Shown here: in pieces, positions 26,778-35,842 of the stretch | How the letters are laid out: every line of letters begins with the position of its first letter | Position numbering within the stretch: position 1 is the stretch's first letter | Source of the DNA: Achromobacter pulmonis | GTDB lineage: Bacteria > Pseudomonadota > Gammaproteobacteria > Burkholderiales > Burkholderiaceae_B | Assembly: GCF_002885955.2 (NCBI RefSeq) | Contig: NZ_POQS01000009.1 | Coordinates: 144,849 to 192,619, forward strand | Length of the DNA: 47,771 bases | Direction of reading: 5' to 3' | Made by a program: the position numbers and the translations under genes | The notes under the pieces: model-generated | Databases searched by the model: none | Told to the model about the DNA's origin: nothing | The model's input: only the letters and a program-made list of their open reading frames with translations

Positions 26778-27929
26778 ATGATGACCCCGAGCGACCCCGA
26801 CGACGTTTTCTGGATGCGACGCGCGCTGGACCTGGCGCGCACCGTCATGTACTCCACCGCGCCCAACCCCCGGGTCGGCTGCGTGATCGTGCGCGACGGG
26901 CGCGTGCTGGGCGAAGGCGCGACCCAGCCCCCCGGCGGTCCCCATGCCGAAGTCTGCGCCCTGCGCGACGCGCAGGCGCGCGGCGAGTCGGTGGCCGGCG
27001 CCACGCTGTACGTGACGCTGGAACCCTGCAGCCATTACGGCCGCACGCCGCCCTGCGTGGACGCGGTGCTGGCGGCGCGTCCGGCGCGCGTGGTGGTGGC
27101 GCTGGGCGATCCGAATCCGCTGGTCAACGGGCAGGGCCTGGCGCGGCTGCGCGAGGCCGGCATTGCGGTCACCACCGGCGTGTGCCGGGAAGAAGCGCTG
27201 GCGGTCAACGCGGGCTTTATTTCCCGCATGAGCCGCGGGCTGCCCTGGGTGTGGATGAAAATGGCGGCCTCGCTGGACGGCCGCAGCGCCTTGCATAACG
27301 GCGTATCGCAATGGATCACCGGCGCGGACGCCCGCGCCGACGGCCATCGCTGGCGCGCGCGCAGCTGCGTGGTGCTGACCGGCATGGGCACCGTGCTGAA
27401 GGACGACCCGCAGCTGAACGTGCGCGGCGTGGATACGCCGCGCCAGCCGCGCAAGGCGGTGGTCGACGGCCGCTTCGAGATCCCCGAGCACGCCAGGCTT
27501 TTCGACGGCGCCGAAGTCATCGTCTTCACCGCCCGCGAGGACGCGGCCAAGGCCGCGCGGCTGCATGCCATGAACGCGCGCGTCGTGCCGCTGCCCGGCG
27601 CGACGCCGGACCGGGTGGACCTGCCGGCGATGATGCGCTGGCTGGCGGCCGAGCAGATCAACGAAGTGCACGTGGAGGCCGGCGCCGGCCTGAGCGGCGC
27701 GCTGGTCGCGGCAGACTGCGTCGACGAACTGCTGCTGTACATGGCGCCGGTGCTGCTGGGCGATGCCGCCGGCATGGTGCGGCTGCCGATGCTGGAGCAC
27801 CTGGAAGCCGCCCGTCGCTACGAATTCATCGACGCCGAACGGGTGGGCGCGGACCTGCGCGTGCGCGCCCGGGTCGCCGAAACGTGGCGCCAGCTCATGC
27901 AGCGCGTGGAATTGCCCGCGCTGTCCTGA
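26778..27929 (+). CDS. ribD: Riboflavin biosynthesis deaminase/reductase RibD
   Basis: A 383-residue bifunctional enzyme. The N-terminal cytidine-deaminase-like domain has H56 and E58 (GGPHAEVCAL) and zinc cysteines C84 and C93 (LEPCSHYGRTPPC); the C-terminal NADPH-dependent reductase begins near residue 155 (WVWMKMAASLDGRSA). Together they convert the GTP-derived pyrimidine to the ribitylamino-uracil phosphate. Two tandem ATGs (26778, 26781) are possible starts. No FMN riboswitch fits the short upstream region, and a TACAAT box ends only 9 bp before the ATG. Confidence 0.94.
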   Translation: MMTPSDPDDVFWMRRALDLARTVMYSTAPNPRVGCVIVRDGRVLGEGATQPPGGPHAEVCALRDAQARGESVAGATLYVTLEPCSHYGRTPPCVDAVLAARPARVVVALGDPNPLVNGQGLARLREAGIAVTTGVCREEALAVNAGFISRMSRGLPWVWMKMAASLDGRSALHNGVSQWITGADARADGHRWRARSCVVLTGMGTVLKDDPQLNVRGVDTPRQPRKAVVDGRFEIPEHARLFDGAEVIVFTAREDAAKAARLHAMNARVVPLPGATPDRVDLPAMMRWLAAEQINEVHVEAGAGLSGALVAADCVDELLLYMAPVLLGDAAGMVRLPMLEHLEAARRYEFIDAERVGADLRVRARVAETWRQLMQRVELPALS

Positions 27930-28115
27930 GGCGCATAAACCGCACTGGCGCAAGGGCTGCTAGCACTCGGCATGTGCGGCTGCCAGCCGCGCAACGCCGC
28001 GCGCGCGATGCGATGGCGCCAAATTCGCGAGCTTTTATCCGCATGTTTCGTGCCGCCGATGCGCGCCGCCGCGCATGCCAAGATACGGACTATTTTGGGC
28101 ATTGCGCAAAATGAA

Positions 28116-28144
28116 TTGCCACAAAACCTTCAATTGGCTATAGC
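28116..28144 (+). promoter_or_regulatory. Promoter in the prkA upstream region
   Basis: TTGCCA (28116-28121) and TATAGC (28139-28144) with exactly 17 bp between. It points towards prkA but lies about 530 bp upstream of it, so it would give either a long leader or a separate small transcript. Confidence 0.45.
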
Positions 28145-28150
28145 ATAGGC

Positions 28151-28245
28151 ACATGACTAGGCGATACGTCCTGAAGGCTTAAACCGCTCAGTGCCACATG
28201 CCCTCGTCACCACGGATTCCCGTGCCGCGTTATCGGCGCTTTTTC
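28151..28245 (+). ncRNA. Candidate small RNA (about 95 nt)
   Basis: Between the promoter at 28116-28144 and a hairpin at 28222-28239 (GTGCCG-CGTTAT-CGGCGC) followed by five T. The unit has the size and layout of a trans-acting small RNA, but the terminator stem is only 6 bp with a G-T pair. I do not recognise a known family. Confidence 0.25.
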
Positions 28246-28672
28246 ACGACCGGAGCGGCACGCTGCTGAACGAAGACGCCACGCGCCGTTCAGACCGTCC
28301 GCTGCCATCGCATAGCGGGCGCATCGGGTTTGGCCCGAATCATAAGAATCCTCGGGATATCGCTCTTCCCTTCAAATCATTGCCGAGCATTTCATTGCAG
28401 GCGCGCTTATCGTGCGCGCATACGGCGATATGCTGACAGCGAATGAGCGAACATTCTTCACGTAAGTTGCAATCCCTGACGGAACTTGTGTCCGAAGGGT
28501 GCAGCCTAAACGGAAAGGGCCTGATCGTGCTCATGGTTGATGTGTGGCGAAAGCAACATACCTTCCGGCCAACAATGCATATCGCGAGATTGTCTAGTAA
28601 TGCGCGAGCGCTGAGGCACAATGGGGACACGTAGGGACGTATTGGATTTTTCGCGTGTTGTAGGAGGTTTCC

Positions 28673-30598
28673 GTGCAAAACATCGTCGAAGGCTTCAAGT
28701 CGCAGTATGCAAAAGAGCAGGAATCAGAACTCTCCCTCGAGGAGTACCTGAATCTCGCGAAACGCGATCCCATGGCGTACGCCAGTCCCGCTGAGCGCAT
28801 GCTGGCCGCGATCGGCGAACCCGAGATCGTGGATACGCGTAACGACCCACGTCTTTCCCGTTTGTTTTCCAACCGGACCATCCGGCGCTATCCGGCGTTC
28901 CAGGAGTTCTACGGCATGGAGGACGTGATCGGGCAGATCGTTGCGTTCTTCAAGCACGCGGCCCAGGGACTGGAGGAGCGCAAGCAAATCCTGTATCTGC
29001 TGGGGCCCGTGGGCGGCGGCAAGTCGTCCATCGCGGAGCGGCTCAAGGCCTTGATGGAGACCTATCCCATCTATGCCTTGAAGGGCTCGCCGGTCAACGA
29101 ATCGCCGCTGGGCCTGTTCCATCCGGAACGGTTCGGCGACATGCTGGAAAAGGAATACGGCATTCCGCGCCGCTACCTGACCGGCATCATGTCGCCGTGG
29201 GCCGTCAAGCGCCTGAAGGATTACGACGGCGACATCTCGCAGTTCCGCGTGGTGCGCCTGAATCCGTCGGTGCTGCGCCAGACCGCCATCGCCAAGACCG
29301 AGCCGGGCGACGAGAACAACCAGGACATCTCCTCGCTGGTCGGCAAGGTCGACATCCGCAAGCTCGACCGCCATTCGCAGGACGACCCGGACGCCTACAG
29401 CTATTCCGGCGGCCTGTGCCTGGCCAACCAGGGCCTGCTCGAGTTCGTGGAGATGTTCAAGGCCCCGATCAAGATGCTGCACCCCTTGCTCACGGCCACC
29501 CAGGAAGGCAACTTTAAGGGCACCGAAGGCTTCTCCGCGATCCCGTTCAACGGCATGATCCTGGCCCACTCGAACGAATCGGAATGGCAGACCTTCCGCA
29601 ATAACAAGCACAACGAGGCGTTCCTCGACCGTATCTACATCGTCAAGGTGCCGTACTGCCTGCAGGTGTCGGAAGAGGTCCGCATCTACGAGAAGCTGCT
29701 GCAGCACAGTTCGCTGTACTCGGCGCCGTGCGCCCCGGGAACGCTGGACATGATGGCGCAGTTCTCGGTGCTGACGCGCCTGAAGGAACCCGAGAACTCC
29801 AGCATCTACTCGAAGCTGCGCGTCTATGACGGCGAAAGCCTGAAGGACGTGGACCCGAAGGCCAAGGCCTTGCAGGAATACAAGGACTACGCGGGCACCG
29901 ACGAAGGCATGGCCGGCGTCTCCACGCGTTTCGCCTACAAGATCCTGTCCAGCGTCTTCAACTACGACCAGACCGAAGTGGCCGCCAACCCGGTGCACCT
30001 GATGTACGTGCTGGAGCAGCGCATCGGCCGCGAGGACTATCCCGACGAAATCCGCCGGCGCTACCTTGAATTCATCAAGGGTTACCTGGCGCCGCGCTAT
30101 GCGGAATTCATCGGCAAGGAGATCCAGACCGCCTACCTGGAGTCGTACTCCGAGTACGGCCAGAACATCTTCGACCGCTACGTGACCTTCGCCGACTGCT
30201 GGATCCAGGACGAGGAATTCCGCGACCCGGAAACCGGCGAAAGCTTCGACCGCAGCGCGCTCAACGACGAACTGGAAAAGATCGAAAAGCCGGCGGGCAT
30301 CGCCAACCCCAAGGACTTCCGCAACGAGATCGTCAACTTCGTGCTGCGGGCGCGCGCCAACAACAACGGCCGCAACCCCACCTGGACCAGCTATGAAAAG
30401 CTGCGCGAAGTGATCGAGAAGAAGATGTTCTCGAACACCGAAGACCTGCTGCCGGTGATTTCGTTCAACGCCAAGGCCTCGGCCGAGGACAAGTCGAAAC
30501 ACCAGAGCTTCGTCGATCGCATGGTGGAAAAGGGCTACACGGAAAAGCAGGTCAGGCTGCTGTGCGAGTGGTATCTCCGTGTGAGGAAGTCCTCCTGA
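28673..30598 (+). CDS. prkA: PrkA serine protein kinase
   Basis: A 641-residue protein with a GTG start 5 bp after a strong AGGAGG. The AAA-like N-terminal part has Walker A GPVGGGKSS (111-119) and GMILAHSNESEW; the C-terminal part has the PrkA kinase-type domain. E. coli YeaG and B. subtilis PrkA act under nutrient and nitrogen stress and at sporulation. It is the first gene of the prkA-yeaH-spoVR module, whose conserved order is intact here. Confidence 0.95.
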   Translation: MQNIVEGFKSQYAKEQESELSLEEYLNLAKRDPMAYASPAERMLAAIGEPEIVDTRNDPRLSRLFSNRTIRRYPAFQEFYGMEDVIGQIVAFFKHAAQGLEERKQILYLLGPVGGGKSSIAERLKALMETYPIYALKGSPVNESPLGLFHPERFGDMLEKEYGIPRRYLTGIMSPWAVKRLKDYDGDISQFRVVRLNPSVLRQTAIAKTEPGDENNQDISSLVGKVDIRKLDRHSQDDPDAYSYSGGLCLANQGLLEFVEMFKAPIKMLHPLLTATQEGNFKGTEGFSAIPFNGMILAHSNESEWQTFRNNKHNEAFLDRIYIVKVPYCLQVSEEVRIYEKLLQHSSLYSAPCAPGTLDMMAQFSVLTRLKEPENSSIYSKLRVYDGESLKDVDPKAKALQEYKDYAGTDEGMAGVSTRFAYKILSSVFNYDQTEVAANPVHLMYVLEQRIGREDYPDEIRRRYLEFIKGYLAPRYAEFIGKEIQTAYLESYSEYGQNIFDRYVTFADCWIQDEEFRDPETGESFDRSALNDELEKIEKPAGIANPKDFRNEIVNFVLRARANNNGRNPTWTSYEKLREVIEKKMFSNTEDLLPVISFNAKASAEDKSKHQSFVDRMVEKGYTEKQVRLLCEWYLRVRKSS

Positions 30599-30610
30599 GC
30601 GAGGTGAATC

Positions 30611-31870
30611 ATGAATTCACTGATCGATCGCCGTCTCAACGGGCGCAATAAAAGCGCCGTCAACCGGGAGCGTTTTCTCCGGCGCTACAAGGACCAGATC
30701 CGCAAGGCGGTGCACGGGATGATCCGCGACCGCTCGATCCAGGACATGGACCAGGGCGGTGAAATCAACCTGCCCGCCCGCGACATCTCCGAGCCGACCT
30801 TCCGGCACGGCACGGGCGGCGACCGCGAGATCGTGCACCCCGGCAACCGCGAGTTCGCCAAGGGCGACACCTTCGACCGGCCGCAGGGCGGGCAGGGCGA
30901 GGGCGGCTCCGAGCCGGGCGAAGGCGAATCGGTGGACCAGTTCACCTTCAGCCTGTCGCGGGCCGAGTTCCTCAACCTGTTCTTCGAGGACCTGGAGCTG
31001 CCCCACATGGCGCGCACGCAGCTGGGCGAGGTCAGCCAGAAGAAGTGGCAGCGCGCGGGCTACACCACCACCGGCTCGCCCAGCATGCTGAGTATCAGCC
31101 GCACGCTCAAGTCCTCGCTGGCGCGGCGCGTCGCGCTCGGCGTGAAGGCCCGCGCCGACCTCGAGGACGCCGAAGAACGCCTGGCCAAGGCGCGCGAGGC
31201 GGGCGCCTCCGCCGCCGAAATCCAGGTGCTCGAACAGGAAGTCGAGGACTGTCGCGAGCGCCTGGCGCGCGTGCCGTTCCTCGACGACCTGGACCTGCGC
31301 TACCGCAACCGGGTGTCGGTCGCCATCCCCATGGCGCGCGCCGTCATGTTCTGCCTGATGGACGTGTCGGGCTCCATGGACGAGGGCAAGAAAGACCTGG
31401 CCAAGCGCTTCTTCTCGCTGCTCTACCTGTTCCTGTCGCGCAAGTACGAGCACGTGGACCTGGTTTTCATCCGCCACACCGACAACGCCGAGGAAGTGGA
31501 CGAGCAGACCTTCTTCTACGACCCCAAGAGCGGCGGCACCATCGTGCTGTCCGCGCTGGAGCTGATGCGCGACATCCTCGAAAAGCGCTATCCGCCGGGG
31601 TCCTGGAACGTCTATGCGGCACAGGCCAGCGACGGCGACTCGTTCGGCGCCGACGCGGGCAAGAGCGCGCGCTTTTTGGCCGAGCATCTGCTGCCGGCCA
31701 CCCGTTACTTCGCCTACATCGAAGTGCCCGACTCGCAGGAGGCGCGCAAGAGCAGCCTGTGGGCCGAATACGAACAGAAACTGGAGCCGCATTTCGTGAT
31801 GCGGCGCATCTGCGAACGCAGCGAAATCTTTCCTGTGTTCCATGATCTGTTCAAGAAGGAGACCGCATGA
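30611..31870 (+). CDS. yeaH: YeaH/YhbH family protein (UPF0229, VWA-like)
   Basis: A 419-residue protein with the family N-terminus (IDRRLNGRNKSAVNRERFLRR), a Gly/Glu-rich linker around residues 95-115, a coiled region (ADLEDAEERLAKAREAGAS), and a von Willebrand A-like domain with the metal motif DVSGSM (about residue 255). It always accompanies PrkA and SpoVR. It overlaps spoVR by 4 bp (ATGA), indicating coupling. Confidence 0.94.
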   Translation: MNSLIDRRLNGRNKSAVNRERFLRRYKDQIRKAVHGMIRDRSIQDMDQGGEINLPARDISEPTFRHGTGGDREIVHPGNREFAKGDTFDRPQGGQGEGGSEPGEGESVDQFTFSLSRAEFLNLFFEDLELPHMARTQLGEVSQKKWQRAGYTTTGSPSMLSISRTLKSSLARRVALGVKARADLEDAEERLAKAREAGASAAEIQVLEQEVEDCRERLARVPFLDDLDLRYRNRVSVAIPMARAVMFCLMDVSGSMDEGKKDLAKRFFSLLYLFLSRKYEHVDLVFIRHTDNAEEVDEQTFFYDPKSGGTIVLSALELMRDILEKRYPPGSWNVYAAQASDGDSFGADAGKSARFLAEHLLPATRYFAYIEVPDSQEARKSSLWAEYEQKLEPHFVMRRICERSEIFPVFHDLFKKETA

Positions 31871-33420
31871 ACACCCACGTCGGAGCACTCGTGGAGCCGG
31901 AGACCGCCGGCGGCGCCCGGCCGATCTCCCAAGGTTCCGAATGGACGTTCGAACTGATCCAGTCCTATGACGAGGCGATCTCCAAGGTCGCCGCCGAATA
32001 CGGCCTGGACACCTATCCGAACCAGATCGAGGTAATCACCTCGGAGCAGATGCTGGACGCCTACGCCTCGGCCGGGCTGCCCATCGGCTATCCGCACTGG
32101 TCATACGGCAAGGAGTTCATCCGCAACGAGCAGTTCTACCGTCGCGGCATGCAGGGCCTGGCCTACGAGATCGTCATCAACTCCAACCCCTGCATCTCGT
32201 ACCTCATGGAAGAGAACTCCATGACGATGCAGGCGCTGGTGATCGCGCACGCCTGCTACGGGCATAACTCCTTCTTCAAGGGCAATTACCTGTTCCGCCA
32301 GTGGACCGACGCCGACGGCGTGCTGGATTACCTCGTCTTCGCCCGCAAGTACGTGATGTCCTGCGAGGACCGCTACGGCATCGACGCCGTGGAGGCGGTG
32401 CTGGACTCGTGCCACGCGCTCTCGCACCACGGCGTGGACCGCTACAAGCGTCCCACCCCGATCTCCTACAAGGAAGAGGCCGCGCGCCAGGCCGAGCGCG
32501 CCGAGCACGCCCGTCTGCAGTACAACGACCTCTGGCGCACCCTGCCGCGGCTCGAGGACGAAAAGGACACCCGCGTCGAGGCCTCGGTGTTCCCGCCCGA
32601 GCCCGAGGAGAACCTGCTGTACTTCATCGAGAAGTACTCGCCCAAGCTCGCGCCCTGGCAGAAGGAACTGGTGCGCATCGTGCGCAAGATCGCCCAGTAC
32701 TTCTACCCGCAGACCCAGACCAAGGTCATGAACGAGGGCTGGGCCACGTTCTGGCACTACACCATCCTTAACCGGCTGCATGAAAAAGGCCTGGTCAACG
32801 ACGGCTTCATGATGGAGTTCCTGCAAAGCCACACCAATGTCGTCAGCCAGCGCGGCTTCGACGAACGCGGCTACGGCGGCATCAACCCGTACGCGCTGGG
32901 CTTCGCCATGATGTCGGACATCCGCCGCATCTGCGAAGCGCCCACGCCCGAAGACCGCCAGTGGTTCCCGGACATCGCCGGCGGCGACTGGCTGAAGACG
33001 CTGGACTTCGCCATGCGCAACTTCAAGGACGAGTCCTTCATCTCCCAGTACCTGTCGCCGCGCCTGATCCGCGAGTTCCGCTTCTTCGCCATCTCCGACC
33101 ACCAGGCCAACCCCAAGCTCGAAGTCGCCGCCATCCACGACGACGAAGGCTACCGCGACATCCGCCGCCTGCTCGCCGCGCAGCACAACCGCGACAACCA
33201 GGTGCCGGACATCCAGGTGGTGCGCTTCAACCGCGACTCCGACCGCTCCCTGGTCCTGCGCCACCTCAAGACCCGCGGCCGCCCGCTGGCCGGCGAGGAC
33301 GCCGAACAGGTCATGAAGCACCTGGCGCGCCTGTGGGGCTTTCGCGTGCGCCTGGAAGAGACCGAGACCGACGGCACCGTCAGCTCCTACCGCGAACAGG
33401 ACCCGCCCGCCGCTACATAG
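31867..33420 (+). CDS. SpoVR family protein
   Basis: A 517-residue protein of the SpoVR/YcgB family, with GLPIGYPHWSYGKEFIRNE and MNEGWATFWHYTILNRLHE as hallmarks and an N-terminal helical region. The role is unclear; in Bacillus SpoVR is needed for the spore cortex, and in proteobacteria it goes with PrkA/YeaH in stress adaptation. It is the last gene of the operon, followed by a GC hairpin. Confidence 0.94.
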   Translation: MNTHVGALVEPETAGGARPISQGSEWTFELIQSYDEAISKVAAEYGLDTYPNQIEVITSEQMLDAYASAGLPIGYPHWSYGKEFIRNEQFYRRGMQGLAYEIVINSNPCISYLMEENSMTMQALVIAHACYGHNSFFKGNYLFRQWTDADGVLDYLVFARKYVMSCEDRYGIDAVEAVLDSCHALSHHGVDRYKRPTPISYKEEAARQAERAEHARLQYNDLWRTLPRLEDEKDTRVEASVFPPEPEENLLYFIEKYSPKLAPWQKELVRIVRKIAQYFYPQTQTKVMNEGWATFWHYTILNRLHEKGLVNDGFMMEFLQSHTNVVSQRGFDERGYGGINPYALGFAMMSDIRRICEAPTPEDRQWFPDIAGGDWLKTLDFAMRNFKDESFISQYLSPRLIREFRFFAISDHQANPKLEVAAIHDDEGYRDIRRLLAAQHNRDNQVPDIQVVRFNRDSDRSLVLRHLKTRGRPLAGEDAEQVMKHLARLWGFRVRLEETETDGTVSSYREQDPPAAT

Positions 33421-33438
33421 AGGCCGAAGCGCAACGAG

Positions 33439-33460
33439 GGGGGACGCTACGGCGTCCCCC
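33439..33460 (+). terminator. Hairpin after spoVR
   Basis: GGGGGACGC-TACG-GCGTCCCCC: a perfect 9-bp stem 18 bp after the spoVR stop. Only a weak T tract follows (ATTCTT), so termination efficiency is uncertain. Confidence 0.6.
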
Positions 33461-33473
33461 ATTCTTGCAGCCC

Positions 33474-33503
33474 TTGCCGCGCCCGCGCGCAATCTGCTAG
33501 AAT
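33474..33503 (+). promoter_or_regulatory. tRNA-Ser promoter
   Basis: TTGCCG (33474-33479), 18 bp, then the extended -10 TGCTAGAAT (hexamer 33498-33503). It predicts a transcript start about 47 bp before the tRNA. Confidence 0.6.
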
Positions 33504-33556
33504 CGCGGATTCGCATTTTTCGCAGCGGCGAATGCCGCCCGCGCAAGACGCAGATA

Positions 33557-33647
33557 GGACAGGTGGCCGAGTGGTTGAAGGCGCACGCCTGGAAAGCGTG
33601 TATACGTGAATAGCGTATCGGGGGTTCGAATCCCCCTCTGTCCGCCA
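33557..33647 (+). tRNA. tRNA-Ser(GGA)
   Basis: A 91-nt class II tRNA with acceptor GGACAGG pairing with TCTGTCC (one G-T), discriminator G and encoded CCA, D arm TGGCCGAGTGG, anticodon loop CTGGAAA with anticodon GGA, a long variable arm (TATACGTG-AATA-GCGTAT) and the TTCGAATCC T arm. It reads UCC/UCU codons. Its 3' end is the attachment site of the adjacent mobile element and is complete here. Confidence 0.97.
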
Positions 33648-33656
33648 GGAATTCAT
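33628..33656 (+). repeat. Attachment site attL (tRNA-Ser 3' end)
   Basis: A 29-bp stretch from the T arm through CCA and 9 bp beyond. It is repeated in the same direction at 39877-39903 with only a TC dinucleotide missing. The shared parts are GAATCCCCCTCTG and CGCCAGGAATTCAT. The integrase gene starts 157 bp inside, the usual layout for tRNA-targeting elements. Confidence 0.88.
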
Positions 33657-33683
33657 CTAAGATGGTCTGAGATAGTGTGAAAT

Positions 33684-33715
33684 GCCCCGGGAGATTGATC
33701 TCTTCGGGGCTTTTT
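33684..33715 (+). terminator. Terminator just inside the element's left end
   Basis: GCCCCGGGAGA-TTGA-TCTCTTCGGGGC followed by five T, 37 bp after the tRNA. It probably replaces the native tRNA terminator, which was displaced to 39908 by the insertion. Confidence 0.85.
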
Positions 33716-33813
33716 GTTGTCCAGCGTTCTCTAAGGGGCTCTATGGACATACCCCCGTTTCAAGGGGTACCTTTGGGGGTACGGATGTACCCATACAGAG
33801 TTGATACCCCCAC

Positions 33814-35034
33814 ATGGCTCAGACACTGACAGACGTCGCCATCCGCCAGACGAAGCCGGGCACCAAGCCTAAGAAGCTCTCGGACGGCGGTGGGCTGTAC
33901 CTGCTAGTTACCCCTTCTGACTCGCGTTACTGGCGCTGGAAGTACCGATTCGCTGACAAGGAAAAATTGTTGGCGCTGGGGGTCTACCCCGATGTAGGCC
34001 TAGCCCAAGCTCGCAAAGAGCATCAGAAAGCCCGAGAACTCCTGGCCTCCGGAATAGATCCCAGTGAGGCCCGCAAGCAAGCCAAAGTGGCTGCACGGGT
34101 TGCCGCTAGCCATTCCTTTGAAGTGGTAGCCCGCCAATGGTATGCCCATTGGGGGGCCGCCAAGAGTTCCCGTCACGCTGGGTACGTCATCCGCCGGCTG
34201 GAGTCTGACGCGTTTCCAGCGATAGGAAATGTTCCCGTGTCCGAGATTTCGGCCGGGGCATTTCGGGACATGGCGAAGCGCATCGAGCGGCGAGGGGCGC
34301 TGGATATCGCCAAGCGAGTATTGCAAACCTGCGGGCAGGTGATGCGCTATGCCGTGGCGCACGGGTTGGCGGAGCGCAACCCCGTAGCGGATATGAAACC
34401 CGGCGACTTCCTGCAACCCCGGAAGAAGAAAAATTATGCGCGCGTCGATGCGAAAGAGTTGCCCGAGTTGTTAAGGGCCGTAGACGGCTATGTGGGGCGC
34501 TTACGCACCCGATGGGCTATGCAACTACTCGCATTGACCTTTGTTCGTACTGGCGAGCTTATAGGGGCGCGGTGGAGCGAGTTCGATTTTGACGCTAAAC
34601 GCTGGAACATCCCGGCGGAGCGTATGAAGATGGACGCTCCGCATATCGTGCCGTTGTCGCGTCAGGCTCTGGTTGTCCTGGAAATGCTGCGGGCGCTGAG
34701 CGGGGACAATGAATTGTTGTTCCGTGGTGACCGCGATCACGAGAAACCTATGAGCAACAACACCATCCTGAAGGCACTGGAGCGCATGGGTTACAAAGGA
34801 CGCATGACCGGCCACGGTTTTCGAGGTGTAGCGTCCACCATCCTGCATGAGCAAGGTTACCCGCACGAGCACATTGAGCTACAGCTTGCGCATGCGGAAC
34901 GCAACGAGGTGAGCGCGGCCTATAACCATGCGAACTACCTACTTCCCCGAGCGAAGATGATGCAGGAGTGGGCCGACTATCTAGATGCCATGAAGGCGGG
35001 CGGGAAAGTTATTCCTTTGATGCGCACGGCGTGA
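33814..35034 (+). CDS. int: Tyrosine-type site-specific integrase (DUF4102/P4 type)
   Basis: A 406-residue recombinase. The N-terminal DUF4102 arm-binding domain (residues 1-90; TDVAIRQTKPGTKPKKLSDGGGL) is followed by a core-binding domain and a catalytic domain with R245 (FVRTGEL), H334 and R337 (HGFRG), H360 and the nucleophile Y370 (YNHANY), all present. P4-type integrases target tRNA 3' ends, matching the location. TACCCCC heptamers flank the gene start and recur near the right end, possible arm sites. The enzyme should be functional. Confidence 0.95.
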   Translation: MAQTLTDVAIRQTKPGTKPKKLSDGGGLYLLVTPSDSRYWRWKYRFADKEKLLALGVYPDVGLAQARKEHQKARELLASGIDPSEARKQAKVAARVAASHSFEVVARQWYAHWGAAKSSRHAGYVIRRLESDAFPAIGNVPVSEISAGAFRDMAKRIERRGALDIAKRVLQTCGQVMRYAVAHGLAERNPVADMKPGDFLQPRKKKNYARVDAKELPELLRAVDGYVGRLRTRWAMQLLALTFVRTGELIGARWSEFDFDAKRWNIPAERMKMDAPHIVPLSRQALVVLEMLRALSGDNELLFRGDRDHEKPMSNNTILKALERMGYKGRMTGHGFRGVASTILHEQGYPHEHIELQLAHAERNEVSAAYNHANYLLPRAKMMQEWADYLDAMKAGGKVIPLMRTA

Positions 35035-35069
35035 TATTTCCATTGTTGAACAATGCGAGGGGAAGACGG

Positions 35070-35744
35070 ATGGAGCAGGTGGATCACGGGTTATATGACT
35101 ACCGAGATCAATTTGACGCATGGGAAGCTGCCTGTTTAATTGCGGGCTACGAGCCTGTAGGAATCGACCGGGGAGATCCGCTCCATATTCCCGGTAGGGT
35201 AAAAGTCCTGCTTTCCTTGATGGACGATGCGTACCAGACCGCCCTTTATTACTGCCGGGTTGCCTGCAATGGAGGCCATATCCATGAGGCTAACGGTGCG
35301 CCTGCGAAGTTTGATGTGTCCGCCGACCCGTCATCGCTGCCAAGCGCGGAGTTGCGCGAGGTCTACGCGCGCACGATCACAGAAGGTCGGAGAGATAGTG
35401 CGTATACGGACACAATGCTGGTCACGCGAAATCCGATGTTTCGGCGCGAGGACATAGAGAAATGGTTGGGCCTTATTGGCTGGAAAGAGGCACATTACTT
35501 CGTAACGCAAGAAGAGCGGCAGGAGAAGCCCCTAGCGTCGCGTGAGAGGGAGACCTTACTAAAACTCGTGATTAGTATGGCGGTAGTTGGCTATCGGTAT
35601 GACTCTACCGGGAAAAGGTCGGGCGCGGTTTCTGAAATCACCAAGGATGTGGAGTCCCTCGGTTTGTCAGTCTCTGACGAGACCGTGCGCAAGTATCTCA
35701 AGGAAGCTTCGGGGCTCCTCTCCGGAAAGCCGCATAAAGACTAG
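35070..35744 (+). CDS. Hypothetical protein of the integrated element (224 aa)
   Basis: The ATG at 35070 is preceded by GAGGGGAAG, a good ribosome site, and gives 224 residues; the frame is also open upstream into the integrase gene. The N-terminal half (FDAWEAACLIAGYEPVGID) suggests a conserved recognition segment seen in proteins next to phage-type integrases. The C-terminal 60 residues (ETLLKLVISMAVVGYRYD ... VSDETVRKYLKEA) look like a small helical DNA-binding or oligomerisation module. I do not recognise a named family. Position next to int suggests regulation of integration or excision. Confidence 0.65.
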   Translation: MEQVDHGLYDYRDQFDAWEAACLIAGYEPVGIDRGDPLHIPGRVKVLLSLMDDAYQTALYYCRVACNGGHIHEANGAPAKFDVSADPSSLPSAELREVYARTITEGRRDSAYTDTMLVTRNPMFRREDIEKWLGLIGWKEAHYFVTQEERQEKPLASRERETLLKLVISMAVVGYRYDSTGKRSGAVSEITKDVESLGLSVSDETVRKYLKEASGLLSGKPHKD

Positions 35745-35842
35745 CTTAAACCCAAGCTGGTTTTGATGACCGCTTGTTTGGCCTCCGCTGTGTGCAGCAC
35801 AGTCAGACTGCATCCCTCTTCAACACATGGGAGCACATTGCA

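Larger units (their letters stand above)
27930..28672. other. 743-bp non-coding region upstream of prkA
   Basis: No reading frame here looks like a protein: the short frames have no family features and poor starts. GC falls towards prkA. It contains a good promoter at 28116-28144, a small terminator-like hairpin at 28222-28244, and a GCGCGC-TTATCGT-GCGCGC stem near 28405. It presumably also holds the prkA promoter; I found no convincing sigma-S or sigma-54 site. Confidence 0.5.

Noticed and set aside
28191..28634. Two short plus-strand frames (81 and 63 residues) before prkA
   Set aside because: No ribosome site, no family features; overlap the promoter and hairpin features.
28724..30502. 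592-residue minus-strand frame opposite prkA
   Set aside because: Shadow frame; prkA has a clear ribosome site and Walker motif.
32101..33750. 549-residue minus-strand frame across spoVR and the tRNA
   Set aside because: It crosses the tRNA-Ser gene and the attachment site; low-complexity shadow.
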